Shown here piece after piece: positions 15,596 to 24,761 of a stretch of 63,988 nt of DNA. The number at the start of each line of letters is the position of its first letter. The stretch's first letter is position 1. The notes under the pieces were generated by a model, which ran no database searches, had not been told where the DNA came from, and was given only the letters and a program-made list of their open reading frames with translations. The translations under genes and the position numbers were made by a program. Source of the DNA: Bacillota bacterium (GTDB lineage Bacteria > Bacillota > Clostridia > DSM-8532); contig JAEYOK010000022.1 of assembly GCA_023411795.1 (NCBI GenBank), forward strand, positions 1 through 63,988, in the 5' to 3' direction.

Positions 15596-17629
15596 ATGAA
15601 GAAAATTATAGCGTTTTTAATGATTCTTTTAGTATCAATTTCACCGCTTTTTAGAGGGCTTTTCTTTTACTATGAAACCACGGCCTTCCTTGCAATTATA
15701 GCTTTACTTTCCTTTGTTTATTTCATGATTAAGGTTAGCAGACGGGAAACTGTTCACTATAACAAATGGCTACTTCTTTTGGGTTCACTGTTGGTAGCTG
15801 CCTATGGCTTAGCATTTATTAACGCGGTAAACCCTCGTGAAAATCTGTCAGCGCTTCTGCTGGTTATGGAATATCTGGTATTTTCAATAGTACTTTATGA
15901 CTTTTATTATGAAAAGAAAGAATACTTCGCTCCGTCCTTAATGATTCCCGTGGTAATAAGCGGTTTTGTAAACGCTGTAGTCGGTATAGAAGCTATAACG
16001 GGAGCCTTTAAGTTCCTGAATGATACATTGAATAACAGGCGTGTGGGCGGGACTTTTCAATACGCAAATACAGCAGCTATATACTTTGCTATAATCATAA
16101 TTTTCGGCCTTACCTTAATGTATACACTAGACAAGCCCATATTGAGAATTCTTCTGTCGGGTGCCAATAGTATTATACTCATTGCAATGCTTTTGACAAA
16201 ATCCCGTGGAGGCTATATTGTAGGCTTCGCTGCTATTATTTTTCTTATGATAATTCAAGCCAAAGGCTATAGGCTTAAAACAACCGGTTCTTTCATTTGT
16301 GCGGCTATTCCGGCCTTGCTGCTTATCCAGAGTATTTCGAACCTTACAGGATCAATGGATGCATTGATATTAAACAGGCTCTTATTAATATCTTGTATGG
16401 GAGCAATTATTTTGGCTTCTGTATATGAAGGAATACTTTTCCTTATTTCGAAGGCCAAAAGAAAAATCACTTTGTCAAAGCCACTTTCTAAGGCCATTTC
16501 CTATATTTTAGTAGTCATTTTAATTACATCTGTCTTCCTGCTGAGAAATCAAATTATTAGTTTAATACCTGATAATATTATTGAACGTTTTGCCAGGATA
16601 AGCCTGGACGAAGTAAACATATCAATTAGGTTAACATTTGATAAGGACGCACTGAAGTTAATATCAAAGAATTGGCTCTTTGGAACCGGAGGCGGCAGTT
16701 GGAAAATTCTCTATTACAATGTTCAGGAATATTATTATATCAGTAGAGCGGTCCACAACCACTTCCTTGAGATTTTCGTGGAATCTGGTATATTGGGCTT
16801 TTTTGCCTTTACTTCTACTGTTATTCTCTCTATTTATTACATGATATCAACCTTAGCAAAAACAAAGGAGCCCAAGCCGAGGATATACCTCGCTGGCCTC
16901 TTTGCGGGTTTTATGGTTCTTATTGTACATTCCACCTTTGACTTTGACCTATCCTATGTTTCTCTAGGGTTACTATTTTGGGTAATTGTTATTATGTCGT
17001 CGCCATCAAATAAGCATATAATCACATTCAATAAAAGCTGTTCGAATATAATACTTGTAATAGCCTCATCGGCTCTTTTGCTCATGAATGGGATATACGC
17101 TATTGCTGCTTATAGCGCTAATATAGGCCTCAACCTTAAACTAGAAGGCGACTATACTCCTGCACGAACATATTATGAGGAGGCCATAAGATTAGATCCT
17201 TCCAATTCAACTTATACATTCGAATTAACTAAACTTTATAACTCTTATGCCGATATGAGCAAAACAAGTGAAAAAAAAGAGGCATGGAGAAAAGCCGCCC
17301 TTCTTATGGCCAAGCGAAGCATCTTATTAAACCCATATATGCCTGAAAACAACAGGATACTGATAAGATCTTACTATGATTTGGGTATGCCCTTAGAAGG
17401 AATCGAATATGCCCAAAGACTTATACGATATCAGCCCTATAATAATGTAAACTATGAACTCTTAGCAAAGGGTTATCTGGAAGCTGGAAAGGATTACCTT
17501 GAAAACGGTAATCCACAGAAGGCTTACGAATTGCTGGAAAATTGTATCCATATAGATCCCCCTGAAAAAGCCGAAGGTCAGACTCATCTATCATTAATTA
17601 AGCAGGAGGCTTTATCTTTTTTGAAATAA
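15596..17629 (+). CDS. O-antigen ligase/polymerase-like membrane protein with TPR tail
   Basis: A 677-residue protein. Residues 1-500 hold about 12 membrane segments with the Wzy_C/O-antigen-ligase hallmark loops: TKSRGGY near 200, and GTGGGSW followed by VHNHFLEIFVESGILGF near 362-400, which carries the conserved histidines. After the last membrane helix, residues 510-670 form tetratricopeptide-like repeats (GDYTPARTYYEEAIRLDPSN and a second set near 620). Such proteins join or polymerise glycans at the outer face of the membrane; in this organism the acceptor is unknown. It is rightward and separate from the main polysaccharide operon. Confidence 0.82.
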   Translation: MKKIIAFLMILLVSISPLFRGLFFYYETTAFLAIIALLSFVYFMIKVSRRETVHYNKWLLLLGSLLVAAYGLAFINAVNPRENLSALLLVMEYLVFSIVLYDFYYEKKEYFAPSLMIPVVISGFVNAVVGIEAITGAFKFLNDTLNNRRVGGTFQYANTAAIYFAIIIIFGLTLMYTLDKPILRILLSGANSIILIAMLLTKSRGGYIVGFAAIIFLMIIQAKGYRLKTTGSFICAAIPALLLIQSISNLTGSMDALILNRLLLISCMGAIILASVYEGILFLISKAKRKITLSKPLSKAISYILVVILITSVFLLRNQIISLIPDNIIERFARISLDEVNISIRLTFDKDALKLISKNWLFGTGGGSWKILYYNVQEYYYISRAVHNHFLEIFVESGILGFFAFTSTVILSIYYMISTLAKTKEPKPRIYLAGLFAGFMVLIVHSTFDFDLSYVSLGLLFWVIVIMSSPSNKHIITFNKSCSNIILVIASSALLLMNGIYAIAAYSANIGLNLKLEGDYTPARTYYEEAIRLDPSNSTYTFELTKLYNSYADMSKTSEKKEAWRKAALLMAKRSILLNPYMPENNRILIRSYYDLGMPLEGIEYAQRLIRYQPYNNVNYELLAKGYLEAGKDYLENGNPQKAYELLENCIHIDPPEKAEGQTHLSLIKQEALSFLK

Positions 17630-17706
17630 AATGAAGTTGCAGTTGTATTTTTGTACCAATCTGATTATAATATTTATATGTGTATACTTACGAGGAGGGA
17701 AGTAAT

Positions 17707-18024
17707 GTGAAAAAGCTAATATGCCTTTTATTGGCGATAATATTTACATTTGTATTCGCAACTATGGCTATGGCTACTGATGATATAGATGACCCGCTTG
17801 CAGCTCAAAGCCCCGACACAGTTACTACTACACAATATGATGAAATCGACGAGTTTGACGATGATTCGATACCGGAGTCAGGATCTCCCGAAATAGAAAT
17901 ACCTGATGAAGTATTACCTCAGACCGGCGGAATCCCTGCAGAAGTTTTCTATGTTGTGGGTGGAATTTGTATTCTCGGCGCAGTCCTTTTATTAGGCAGA
18001 AAAAGTAAACCATCTACAAAATAA
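17707..18024 (+). CDS. small LPXTG-anchored surface protein
   Basis: A 105-residue protein with a signal peptide (KKLICLLLAIIFTFVFATMAMA), a short acidic, Ser/Thr-rich mature part, and a sortase signal LPQTG near residue 69 followed by a membrane span and RKSKPSTK. The start is a GTG eight bases after GAGGAGG. The mature exposed part is only about 45 residues, too short for a folded adhesin domain, so it may be a cell-wall spacer or a regulator. No sortase gene is seen in the window. It lies 77 bases after the ligase/TPR gene and may be co-transcribed with it. Confidence 0.8.
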   Translation: MKKLICLLLAIIFTFVFATMAMATDDIDDPLAAQSPDTVTTTQYDEIDEFDDDSIPESGSPEIEIPDEVLPQTGGIPAEVFYVVGGICILGAVLLLGRKSKPSTK

Positions 18025-18052
18025 TTAATCAAAATAGTGTAAAAAAAGCATA

Positions 18053-18086
18053 AAAAGAAATCCTGAATAAACTCAGGATTTCTTTT
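18053..18086. terminator. bidirectional terminator
   Basis: AAAAGAAATCCTGA/TCAGGATTTCTTTT is a perfect inverted repeat with a six-base loop, between two converging genes. It has a T-run on both strands. Confidence 0.88.
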
Positions 18087-18110
18087 GTCTATGCCTCGTA
18101 CACTTATGCT

Positions 18111-18824
18111 CTATGCTTTAGTTATTTTCGTGGGGTTATACGTAAACATATCCTCTCGAACCTTGGCGCCGAACTTTCTTTCCACAACCTTTGCCGCTTT
18201 GCTTAGGTCAGGGTTACGGGTTCTGTCCGAATGGGCGTCGGAAGCAATAAAATGCACCAAGCCCTTTTCCAAAAGCTTTAGAGCAGCTTTCTTTGCTTCC
18301 CTGCCATATGTTCCTGTTATGCTTCCGGAATTCACCTGAACCTGGATTCCTCGCGATACGTAGTTCTCTAAAAGTATTACTTCGTTTTGTATCTCACTGT
18401 ATCTTTCGGGATGTGCTATTATCGGTGTTATTCCCTTAAGCTGAAGGTTATAAAATACCTCATCTATATAAGTCGGCATGCTCATCATCGGAAACTCTAT
18501 CAACATATATGAGGATTCTGCGAGAGTTCCAATTAATCCCTGCTCATATAATTCTATTAACTCAGGGCATATAAATACTTCACAGCCAGGGTATACAGTT
18601 ACATTTATTCCGGCATCGGCAGCAAGTCTATTTAATTTTGAACATTTTTCGATAATGGTAGCATAACCATACCTGGTATTCCCATGTACATAATGAGGTG
18701 TAGCTACAATATTGCGCGTTCCGCTATTTTGCGCAATCCTAAGCATTTCCAAAGCAACACCTTCATCTTTTGCGCCATCATCAATTCCCGGTAAAATATG
18801 GCTATGAATATCAATGTACATCAT
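18111..18824 (-). CDS. CpsB/YwqE-family tyrosine phosphatase (PHP fold)
   Basis: A 237-residue manganese-dependent phosphatase of the PHP superfamily. Metal-binding motifs are DIHSHILPGIDDGA (residues 5-18), ATPHYVHG near 41, IAHPERYSE near 137 and IASDAHSD near 194. It removes phosphate from the partner BY-kinase encoded next in the same operon, which controls capsule chain length and export. The order kinase-modulator, kinase, phosphatase on one strand is the classical cps regulatory set. Two adjacent ATGs follow GGGGGA; the second is equally possible. Confidence 0.93.
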   Translation of the reverse strand: MMYIDIHSHILPGIDDGAKDEGVALEMLRIAQNSGTRNIVATPHYVHGNTRYGYATIIEKCSKLNRLAADAGINVTVYPGCEVFICPELIELYEQGLIGTLAESSYMLIEFPMMSMPTYIDEVFYNLQLKGITPIIAHPERYSEIQNEVILLENYVSRGIQVQVNSGSITGTYGREAKKAALKLLEKGLVHFIASDAHSDRTRNPDLSKAAKVVERKFGAKVREDMFTYNPTKITKA

Positions 18825-18867
18825 GTCTCCCCCAAAGTGATAATTCTAAATTCCCCAGAGTGACCAC

Positions 18868-19584
18868 TTATTTCCCCTGCTTCTTTCTTTTTTTCCCTAA
18901 AGTTTTATCGCTATAATAATATTGGTAATAATAATCGTTACCAAAATTTTTCTTTTCAAAATGATTCAATACAACTCCAATAATATTTGCATTGACTCTC
19001 TCCAAGGTCTCTTTAGCTCTTTTGACCGCATTAATTTCTGCCTTGCCCGATTTTACAATAAGTATAGTACCATCAACATACGTTGATATAACGGAAGCAT
19101 CAGTTACACTTCCTACAGGCGGCGAATCAATCAAAACGATATCATAATTTGATTTTATCCTTTCCATAAAATTCTTCATTGTTTTTGAATTTAATATCTC
19201 AGACGGGTTTGGAGGAATTGTTCCGCTGGTTATGATATCTAAGTTCTCTACTATATCTCGACGAATATAGGAATTTAATTCATCTTGGGTAGCGATGAGA
19301 TTTGTAAGACCATGATAATTAAGAATTTGAAATACTCTATGTATCATCGGTTTCCTAAGATCCGCATCGATAAGAAGCGTCCTTCTTCCTGCCTGGGCAA
19401 AAGTAACAGCTAGATTCGCTATTGTAGTACTCTTTCCTTCCATCGGTCCTGCACTTGTTATTACAATTGTCTTTAATGGCTTATCAACACTGGAATACTG
19501 AATATTTGTCCTTAGAACCCTATATGCCTCTGATATAGGCGACTTCGGATTAATATGCGTAATAATTGCTTTTTCTTCTAACAT
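18868..19584 (-). CDS. CpsD/YwqD-type BY tyrosine kinase
   Basis: A 238-residue bacterial tyrosine kinase cytoplasmic subunit. It has Walker A SAGPMEGKSTTIANLA near residue 44, Walker A' LLIDADLRKP near 75, Walker B IVLIDSPPVG near 149 and a C-terminal tyrosine cluster (DYYYQYYYSDK) that is the autophosphorylation site. Activity depends on the membrane modulator encoded immediately upstream, two bases away. It regulates Wzy-dependent polysaccharide polymerisation and may phosphorylate UDP-sugar dehydrogenases such as the one at 26895-28220. Confidence 0.95.
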   Translation of the reverse strand: MLEEKAIITHINPKSPISEAYRVLRTNIQYSSVDKPLKTIVITSAGPMEGKSTTIANLAVTFAQAGRRTLLIDADLRKPMIHRVFQILNYHGLTNLIATQDELNSYIRRDIVENLDIITSGTIPPNPSEILNSKTMKNFMERIKSNYDIVLIDSPPVGSVTDASVISTYVDGTILIVKSGKAEINAVKRAKETLERVNANIIGVVLNHFEKKNFGNDYYYQYYYSDKTLGKKRKKQGK

Positions 19585-19586
19585 AA

Positions 19587-20267
19587 TTAAGTCCCCTTCT
19601 TATCAGCTTTAAAGGTTGGTATTATGCCTATAATTGGCAAATTCAAATGCTTTTTTACATCTTCTGGCGCTCGAATAGTGTTATTAAAAAACTCTATCAG
19701 CAAAATAACGAGTCCACCAAAAATAATACCAACCATTATCATAATGACTAATATTGTTTTACTACTTAATGATATTGGTTCTGTGGGTATAACAGCGACA
19801 TCGATTACTTGTACGTTTTTAACCTGCATTATGTCGATAATTTTCCTTTTTAATACATCAGCTGTCTTATTGGTTATTTTCATAGCCATTTCAGGAGATG
19901 TATCGGTAACTGATATTTCTATCACTCTCGTATCTGCTCTTTGAATAACATTAATTTTTTTAATTAAGTTTTCTACACTTAAATGTGTAATACCCAGCTC
20001 GTTTATTACCGTTGAAGCTACTAAGCGACTTTTTGCGATTTCACGGTAATCAGGAACTACACTTGTTCCAATATTAAGGGCTGTCGAATTAACCCCTTCT
20101 TCGTCAGCATTCTTACCAACATATAAAGTTGTGTTAGCTTCATAATCCTTTTCCATAAAATTTTGGGTGTAAACTAAAGCTCCTAAACCAAAAATCAATG
20201 CACATATAAGTATGATCCACCATTTGACAAAGGCTAAATATAATATCTCTTTTAGGTTAAGTTCCAT
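19587..20267 (-). CDS. Wzz/CpsC-family chain-length regulator and kinase activator
   Basis: A 226-residue protein with membrane helices near residues 18-36 and 172-195 flanking an extracellular domain. Its C-terminal cytoplasmic tail (LPIIGIIPTFKADKKGT) is the part that activates the BY-kinase in CpsC/YwqC proteins. The start chosen is the ATG at 20267 after AGGTG; the frame is open to 20306 but has no ribosome site there. It is the first gene of the three-gene cps control operon. Confidence 0.9.
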   Translation of the reverse strand: MELNLKEILYLAFVKWWIILICALIFGLGALVYTQNFMEKDYEANTTLYVGKNADEEGVNSTALNIGTSVVPDYREIAKSRLVASTVINELGITHLSVENLIKKINVIQRADTRVIEISVTDTSPEMAMKITNKTADVLKRKIIDIMQVKNVQVIDVAVIPTEPISLSSKTILVIMIMVGIIFGGLVILLIEFFNNTIRAPEDVKKHLNLPIIGIIPTFKADKKGT

Positions 20268-20340
20268 AAAACACCTATCTCTATCTTTTTTTATTATATA
20301 AGTCAAACTTAGAAGTATCTTTTTTTATGCTAAATTCACA

Positions 20341-20397
20341 TTGCGTTTACCATTTTTAGTTTGTACAATTAAAAATATGGGTATAGAATATTATACC
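20341..20397 (+). promoter_or_regulatory. promoter and palindrome before the beta-helix gene
   Basis: TTGCGT (20341-20346), 17-base spacer, TACAAT (20364-20369). A GGTATA-N6-TATACC inverted repeat (20380-20397) lies just past the predicted start of transcription, a position suited to a repressor. Confidence 0.5.
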
Positions 20398-20469
20398 AAT
20401 TTTTTGTATGAAAATCACGTTATTTAATGCATTATTTAAATTAAATTGTGTTCAAACGGAGGATAATAT

Positions 20470-21867
20470 ATGAACCGAAAACTTAAAAGAAATACCCTAC
20501 TAATACTATCCTCACTGATTATTATAGCCGTCAGTTTCTCAATTGTTTTAATGGACGATACTATTATACTTGATGATGACATACCATTAGGTATCGATGC
20601 CTTAACAGAGCAAATGGACTACATAAATAATTCAGGGGAAAGCATAATGACTGGTGAAGATTATATAGATTCCAGAATAACCGACACTATATGGGCAAAT
20701 GTACTTTATTATGGAGCCAAAGGTGATGGAGCCTCCGATGAAACATCGTATATACAAAAAGCTATTGATGATTCTGCAAAAAAAGGGACTGTTGCTTTTA
20801 TACCAAAAGGTGAGTACCTTATCAATATCGATAAAACATTAAAGCTTCGTGATAATACTATATTATTAATGGACAAGGATGCTATTCTGAAAGCTATACC
20901 GTCTAAATCATCCAAAACGGCAATAATTGCGATTACTCAAGTTGATAATATCGCTATTATCGGAGGAATAATAGAAGGAGATCGAAACAACCATCTTGGT
21001 GATGATGGAGAATGGGGTATGGGTATAAGAATGTACGGAGCCAAGGATGTATTGGTTAAGGGTACACAGGCCAACAATTGCTGGGGTGATGGCTTTTATA
21101 TCGGAACCAGCCTGTTAAGAAATTTTTCTGAGAATATTAAGCTAGTTGATGTTTCGGCTGACAATAACCGCAGGCAGGGTATATCCCTGATAAGCGGAAG
21201 AAATATCGAAATACTCCGACCAAGATTAACCCGTACGGGTGGTACTGCACCTTCTGCCGGAATTGATATTGAAGCTAATAATTCAGATGATATCCTCGAA
21301 AATATAAAAATAATTGATGCTTATACAGAAAGCAATGTTATCGGTATACAAGTCGGATTAGGAAAGCTAAATCAAAAAAGCGAATATATTAGTATTGATA
21401 TTACCGGGTTTTCTGATAGCAAAAGCGAAGTAGGTATTTATGTATCAGCCAATTATCAGATTATAAAAGGCTATTTAAATATTGAAAATCCTATACTTAC
21501 TGAAAATGAGTCAAACGGCATCGTAATATACGGCCATAGTCACGAGGCGTTTGATCTTACCATCAATCGGCCCTATATTCTTAACTCAAATGCAGGTAAT
21601 TATACCAACCCTTATGATGCGTCAGCTGTAGCTATAATTGCATACAGGGACTCCAAACGGAAGGATTTTATTGCTGGCAATATAAAAATAATCGACCCTG
21701 TAATTGAGGATGACAGAACCACTCCACTAATATCACCTGGATTTTTTATTACTGAACCATCTATGCCTTTCAAAAATTTAATAATTACTAATCCGACAAC
21801 CATAGGCATTAGTAAGCTCATTGATGATACCAACTTTGCAGATTCATTTATAATAAATGCCAGTTAG
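20470..21867 (+). CDS. secreted or membrane-tethered parallel beta-helix protein
   Basis: A 465-residue protein with an N-terminal hydrophobic anchor (residues 10-28). A pectate-lyase-superfamily module starts with VLYYGAKGDGASDETSYIQKAI near 78, the typical first turn of a right-handed beta-helix, and is followed by many beta-helix turns. It resembles glycan lyases/hydrolases (GH28/PL families) or phage-tail-like depolymerases. Catalytic residues cannot be assigned by eye. It lies between the cps control operon and the 3' end of the exopolysaccharide operon, in the opposite direction, and overlaps the flippase gene end by four bases. A role in trimming the polysaccharide made next door is inferred. 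Confidence 0.75.
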   Translation: MNRKLKRNTLLILSSLIIIAVSFSIVLMDDTIILDDDIPLGIDALTEQMDYINNSGESIMTGEDYIDSRITDTIWANVLYYGAKGDGASDETSYIQKAIDDSAKKGTVAFIPKGEYLINIDKTLKLRDNTILLMDKDAILKAIPSKSSKTAIIAITQVDNIAIIGGIIEGDRNNHLGDDGEWGMGIRMYGAKDVLVKGTQANNCWGDGFYIGTSLLRNFSENIKLVDVSADNNRRQGISLISGRNIEILRPRLTRTGGTAPSAGIDIEANNSDDILENIKIIDAYTESNVIGIQVGLGKLNQKSEYISIDITGFSDSKSEVGIYVSANYQIIKGYLNIENPILTENESNGIVIYGHSHEAFDLTINRPYILNSNAGNYTNPYDASAVAIIAYRDSKRKDFIAGNIKIIDPVIEDDRTTPLISPGFFITEPSMPFKNLIITNPTTIGISKLIDDTNFADSFIINAS

Positions 21868-23429
21868 CGATGACTATTACTTGTTTTAAATATATACTTA
21901 ACAAGAATTCTTTTTGTTAATTCATAAAAATATTTAAATTCTTCGGTCCTGAAAAATAGTGCAATAAAAATTGCCCCTGTTAATAGGGTACAGCAAACTG
22001 CCATAGCAAAGAATCCCAACCATGTTTCAGAATTAATAAGGTACACAAGTTTTTTAACGATAAATCCAGTAAATAATACAGTAGAACTGTATGTACTCAA
22101 TTTCCAAAAATATTTTTTTAAAGGAACCTTAAAAAAATGTTTATATACAACATACGGTTCTATCCATATTTTTGTAGTGAGCGCTGCGATTATAGTTCCC
22201 AGAAATATTCCCGCAATCCCTAGTTTTTTTGCTAAAATAATAGATAGTATAATATTTATTGATGCTTCGGCTACAGGAGAATAACGGTCATAATAGAATA
22301 GCCCGGTAGTTTGCTTAAAAATAGCTACACATTTTTTAATTCCATCATATCCAAAATAAAACATAGCTACTATTAGTAACACTGTAAAATTATCCAGTAA
22401 ATAATCACTGCCAATCCATAAACTAATAAACGGATTCAGCAGAATATATAAACAGACTGAAAATAACCCTACAATCAAGAAATTCATGAATTGCACTCTC
22501 TTGAAAACTAAATAAGAAGTATCCCTATCGGTAGAAACGGTTAAATTTCCTACACTGGCTACAATTGCGTCAAAAAACAATTTCGCGAAGGCTGTTATAA
22601 CCCCAATAAGCATCAAATAATTAGAATAAACCCCTACCCAATATATGCCTATAATAGTTGTTATGAGAATATTATCCGTACCTGTTAACACAACATAACC
22701 TGCATGGTGGTAAATACTTGCGTATATTTTCTTAAAAAGATCTTTTCGAGTATCCTGATCTAACTTTTCGCCCCTCTCCTTAGTAAATGGATATATTTTA
22801 CCAGCCTTATAATAGAGTATTATATTAATACTGATTGAACCGCCAATTTGAATAATTAGATATAGAATGAAGTTTTTCGTTAATAACAGTACTATTATTT
22901 GTAAAACATATTGCAAAAATATTACAATCTGCGAGTATATAGTGTATATATAAGTCTTTTGGTCGGCTATAACAAGTGAAATTCTATATGTACAGAGATA
23001 TGAAACAACGGAGCCGGCTAAAAACAAAATATAGATTAATTCAATGTTTTCTATATTGGCATCTTTAATAATAATATCTAAGAATGGTACAACACTAAGA
23101 CCGCCTATAGCAACCACAGTTCCGACAAAGATATAAGCCTTTTTAAATGCATACATAAGTGACTTAAGTTTTTCTGTATCACCTTCATGCAAAGGCTTGT
23201 ACAAAAGAGATGAAAATGATCCTCCTATTCCCATCTCGACAAGTGATAGTATAGATAATATGTTTGAGAAAAGTCCATTAACCCCTAAGTACTCCGCAGA
23301 CAAAAGTCTAATAAATATTGTTCTCGTCGCAAAGCTCAATACATAATGAAAGATTTGAGCTCCTAAGCCAAAAACAAAGTTGCGCATTGAGTTTTGAAGT
23401 CTTGTGTTCTTTTTAATCTTAGTTTCCAT
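21864..23429 (-). CDS. Wzx-type polysaccharide flippase
   Basis: A 521-residue MATE/MOP-fold membrane protein with about 12-14 helices. The opening (NFVFGLGAQIFHYVLSFATRTIFIRLL, then YLGVNGLFSNILSILSLVE) is typical of lipopolysaccharide/teichoic flippases. It would move the undecaprenyl-linked repeat unit to the outer face. Its ATG abuts the stop of the polymerase gene. It is the last gene of the long leftward operon. Confidence 0.9.
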   Translation of the reverse strand: METKIKKNTRLQNSMRNFVFGLGAQIFHYVLSFATRTIFIRLLSAEYLGVNGLFSNILSILSLVEMGIGGSFSSLLYKPLHEGDTEKLKSLMYAFKKAYIFVGTVVAIGGLSVVPFLDIIIKDANIENIELIYILFLAGSVVSYLCTYRISLVIADQKTYIYTIYSQIVIFLQYVLQIIVLLLTKNFILYLIIQIGGSISINIILYYKAGKIYPFTKERGEKLDQDTRKDLFKKIYASIYHHAGYVVLTGTDNILITTIIGIYWVGVYSNYLMLIGVITAFAKLFFDAIVASVGNLTVSTDRDTSYLVFKRVQFMNFLIVGLFSVCLYILLNPFISLWIGSDYLLDNFTVLLIVAMFYFGYDGIKKCVAIFKQTTGLFYYDRYSPVAEASINIILSIILAKKLGIAGIFLGTIIAALTTKIWIEPYVVYKHFFKVPLKKYFWKLSTYSSTVLFTGFIVKKLVYLINSETWLGFFAMAVCCTLLTGAIFIALFFRTEEFKYFYELTKRILVKYIFKTSNSHR

Positions 23430-24752
23430 CTAGCTTTGATCTCCATGTTGTTTATATATCATTGCGGCACTAAAAGTAACTAATAGCACCATTATCAAAA
23501 TATATTGTGAAAAAAATTGAATTAATTGAACTCCTGTGATTAATATTATAATTGGGAGGTATTTAACCTTATTACTATTACCGCTCGAAACTCTTTTAAT
23601 CCTTCTAAAAACATTTGTGAACATAATAGCAACTAATATGCTTCCGATTAAGCCCCATATAACAAAAATTTCCTGTATTCCGTTATGGCACGATACATAT
23701 AAACCCGACTTAATTTGATATTTCTGTATTCCCAACCCCAAAATATACTTTGCAGGATCATTAATTATGGCTTTAGCATATGACATAAATATTTGTATTC
23801 TTCCGTTTGATATGTCTGAGGAAGTAAATCTTTGTGCCATATTACTGATAATAGAAGGATATAATTTATTCAACATAAAAAAAAGAAACAATAAAACACA
23901 TAATATAGCTAAAATATAAATAAAACCTTTTATAGATTTATACGTGGTAATTATAATGTAAATTAGTATAATAGCTCCTAATAAGATAAAGGTTCTTGAC
24001 ATGGTTGCAATACCGATTATTACCGAGAAAATCATTACAAATAAGTATGACCATCTATGGCTTAAGCTATTTTTTAATAATATTATTGAAACCGCAAGTG
24101 CTATGGCACTGAACACAGCTAATGTATTAGGGTCAAAATTAACAGCTATACCCTCGACAGAAGCAATATTTTTAACATCTCCTAAACGAATTCCATAAGC
24201 CAATAGATTTGATACACTGGCACTTGAAATAGTTTTGAATACTACAACAACACTGGCAAGAATAAAACCTGCTAAATATAATTGGCATGATCTGGTAAAC
24301 CCAGATTCATCAGAATAATTATATATAAATGAAAAAATTACAATTAATACTGATAGCATTCCTATATATTCAGTAATTGCAAATACTCCATAAAATATGC
24401 TTAAAGGCTCAATAACAAATATTATCAATAATAGCGGCATCATTTTTATGTTAAAAATCCACTCAGGCTTTTTTATTACTAATACAATTAGAAAAACCAT
24501 AAAAATGTAGCTATATGGCAATCCAGTAGCGATAGGTATAATAAAACTTGTATACATAAACATGTGATCAATATTAGATATTAGTGCCAGTATAAGTGCA
24601 AGCCCTATAAAAATAAACTTAGGAATATCAAAGCCAAAAATATCACGGGCAAGCAGAACAATTGCAGTTAATATGCATAAAATTCTCAAGAACAGCTCTC
24701 GGTAATTCTGGCTGTCTATAGCTTTTTCATAAAAAGCGAATTCTCTTTCCAT
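23430..24752 (-). CDS. Wzy-type polysaccharide polymerase
   Basis: A 440-residue protein with about 12 membrane helices and the O-antigen ligase/polymerase loop pattern (GIATMSRTFILLG near 250; KSGLYVSCHNGIQEIFVIWGLIG near 348-370 with the histidine-containing motif). It would join repeat units on the outer face of the membrane. It sits directly before the flippase and after glycosyltransferases, the classical Wzx/Wzy arrangement. Confidence 0.87.
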   Translation of the reverse strand: MEREFAFYEKAIDSQNYRELFLRILCILTAIVLLARDIFGFDIPKFIFIGLALILALISNIDHMFMYTSFIIPIATGLPYSYIFMVFLIVLVIKKPEWIFNIKMMPLLLIIFVIEPLSIFYGVFAITEYIGMLSVLIVIFSFIYNYSDESGFTRSCQLYLAGFILASVVVVFKTISSASVSNLLAYGIRLGDVKNIASVEGIAVNFDPNTLAVFSAIALAVSIILLKNSLSHRWSYLFVMIFSVIIGIATMSRTFILLGAIILIYIIITTYKSIKGFIYILAILCVLLFLFFMLNKLYPSIISNMAQRFTSSDISNGRIQIFMSYAKAIINDPAKYILGLGIQKYQIKSGLYVSCHNGIQEIFVIWGLIGSILVAIMFTNVFRRIKRVSSGNSNKVKYLPIIILITGVQLIQFFSQYILIMVLLVTFSAAMIYKQHGDQS

Positions 24753-24761
24753 TACATTTCC

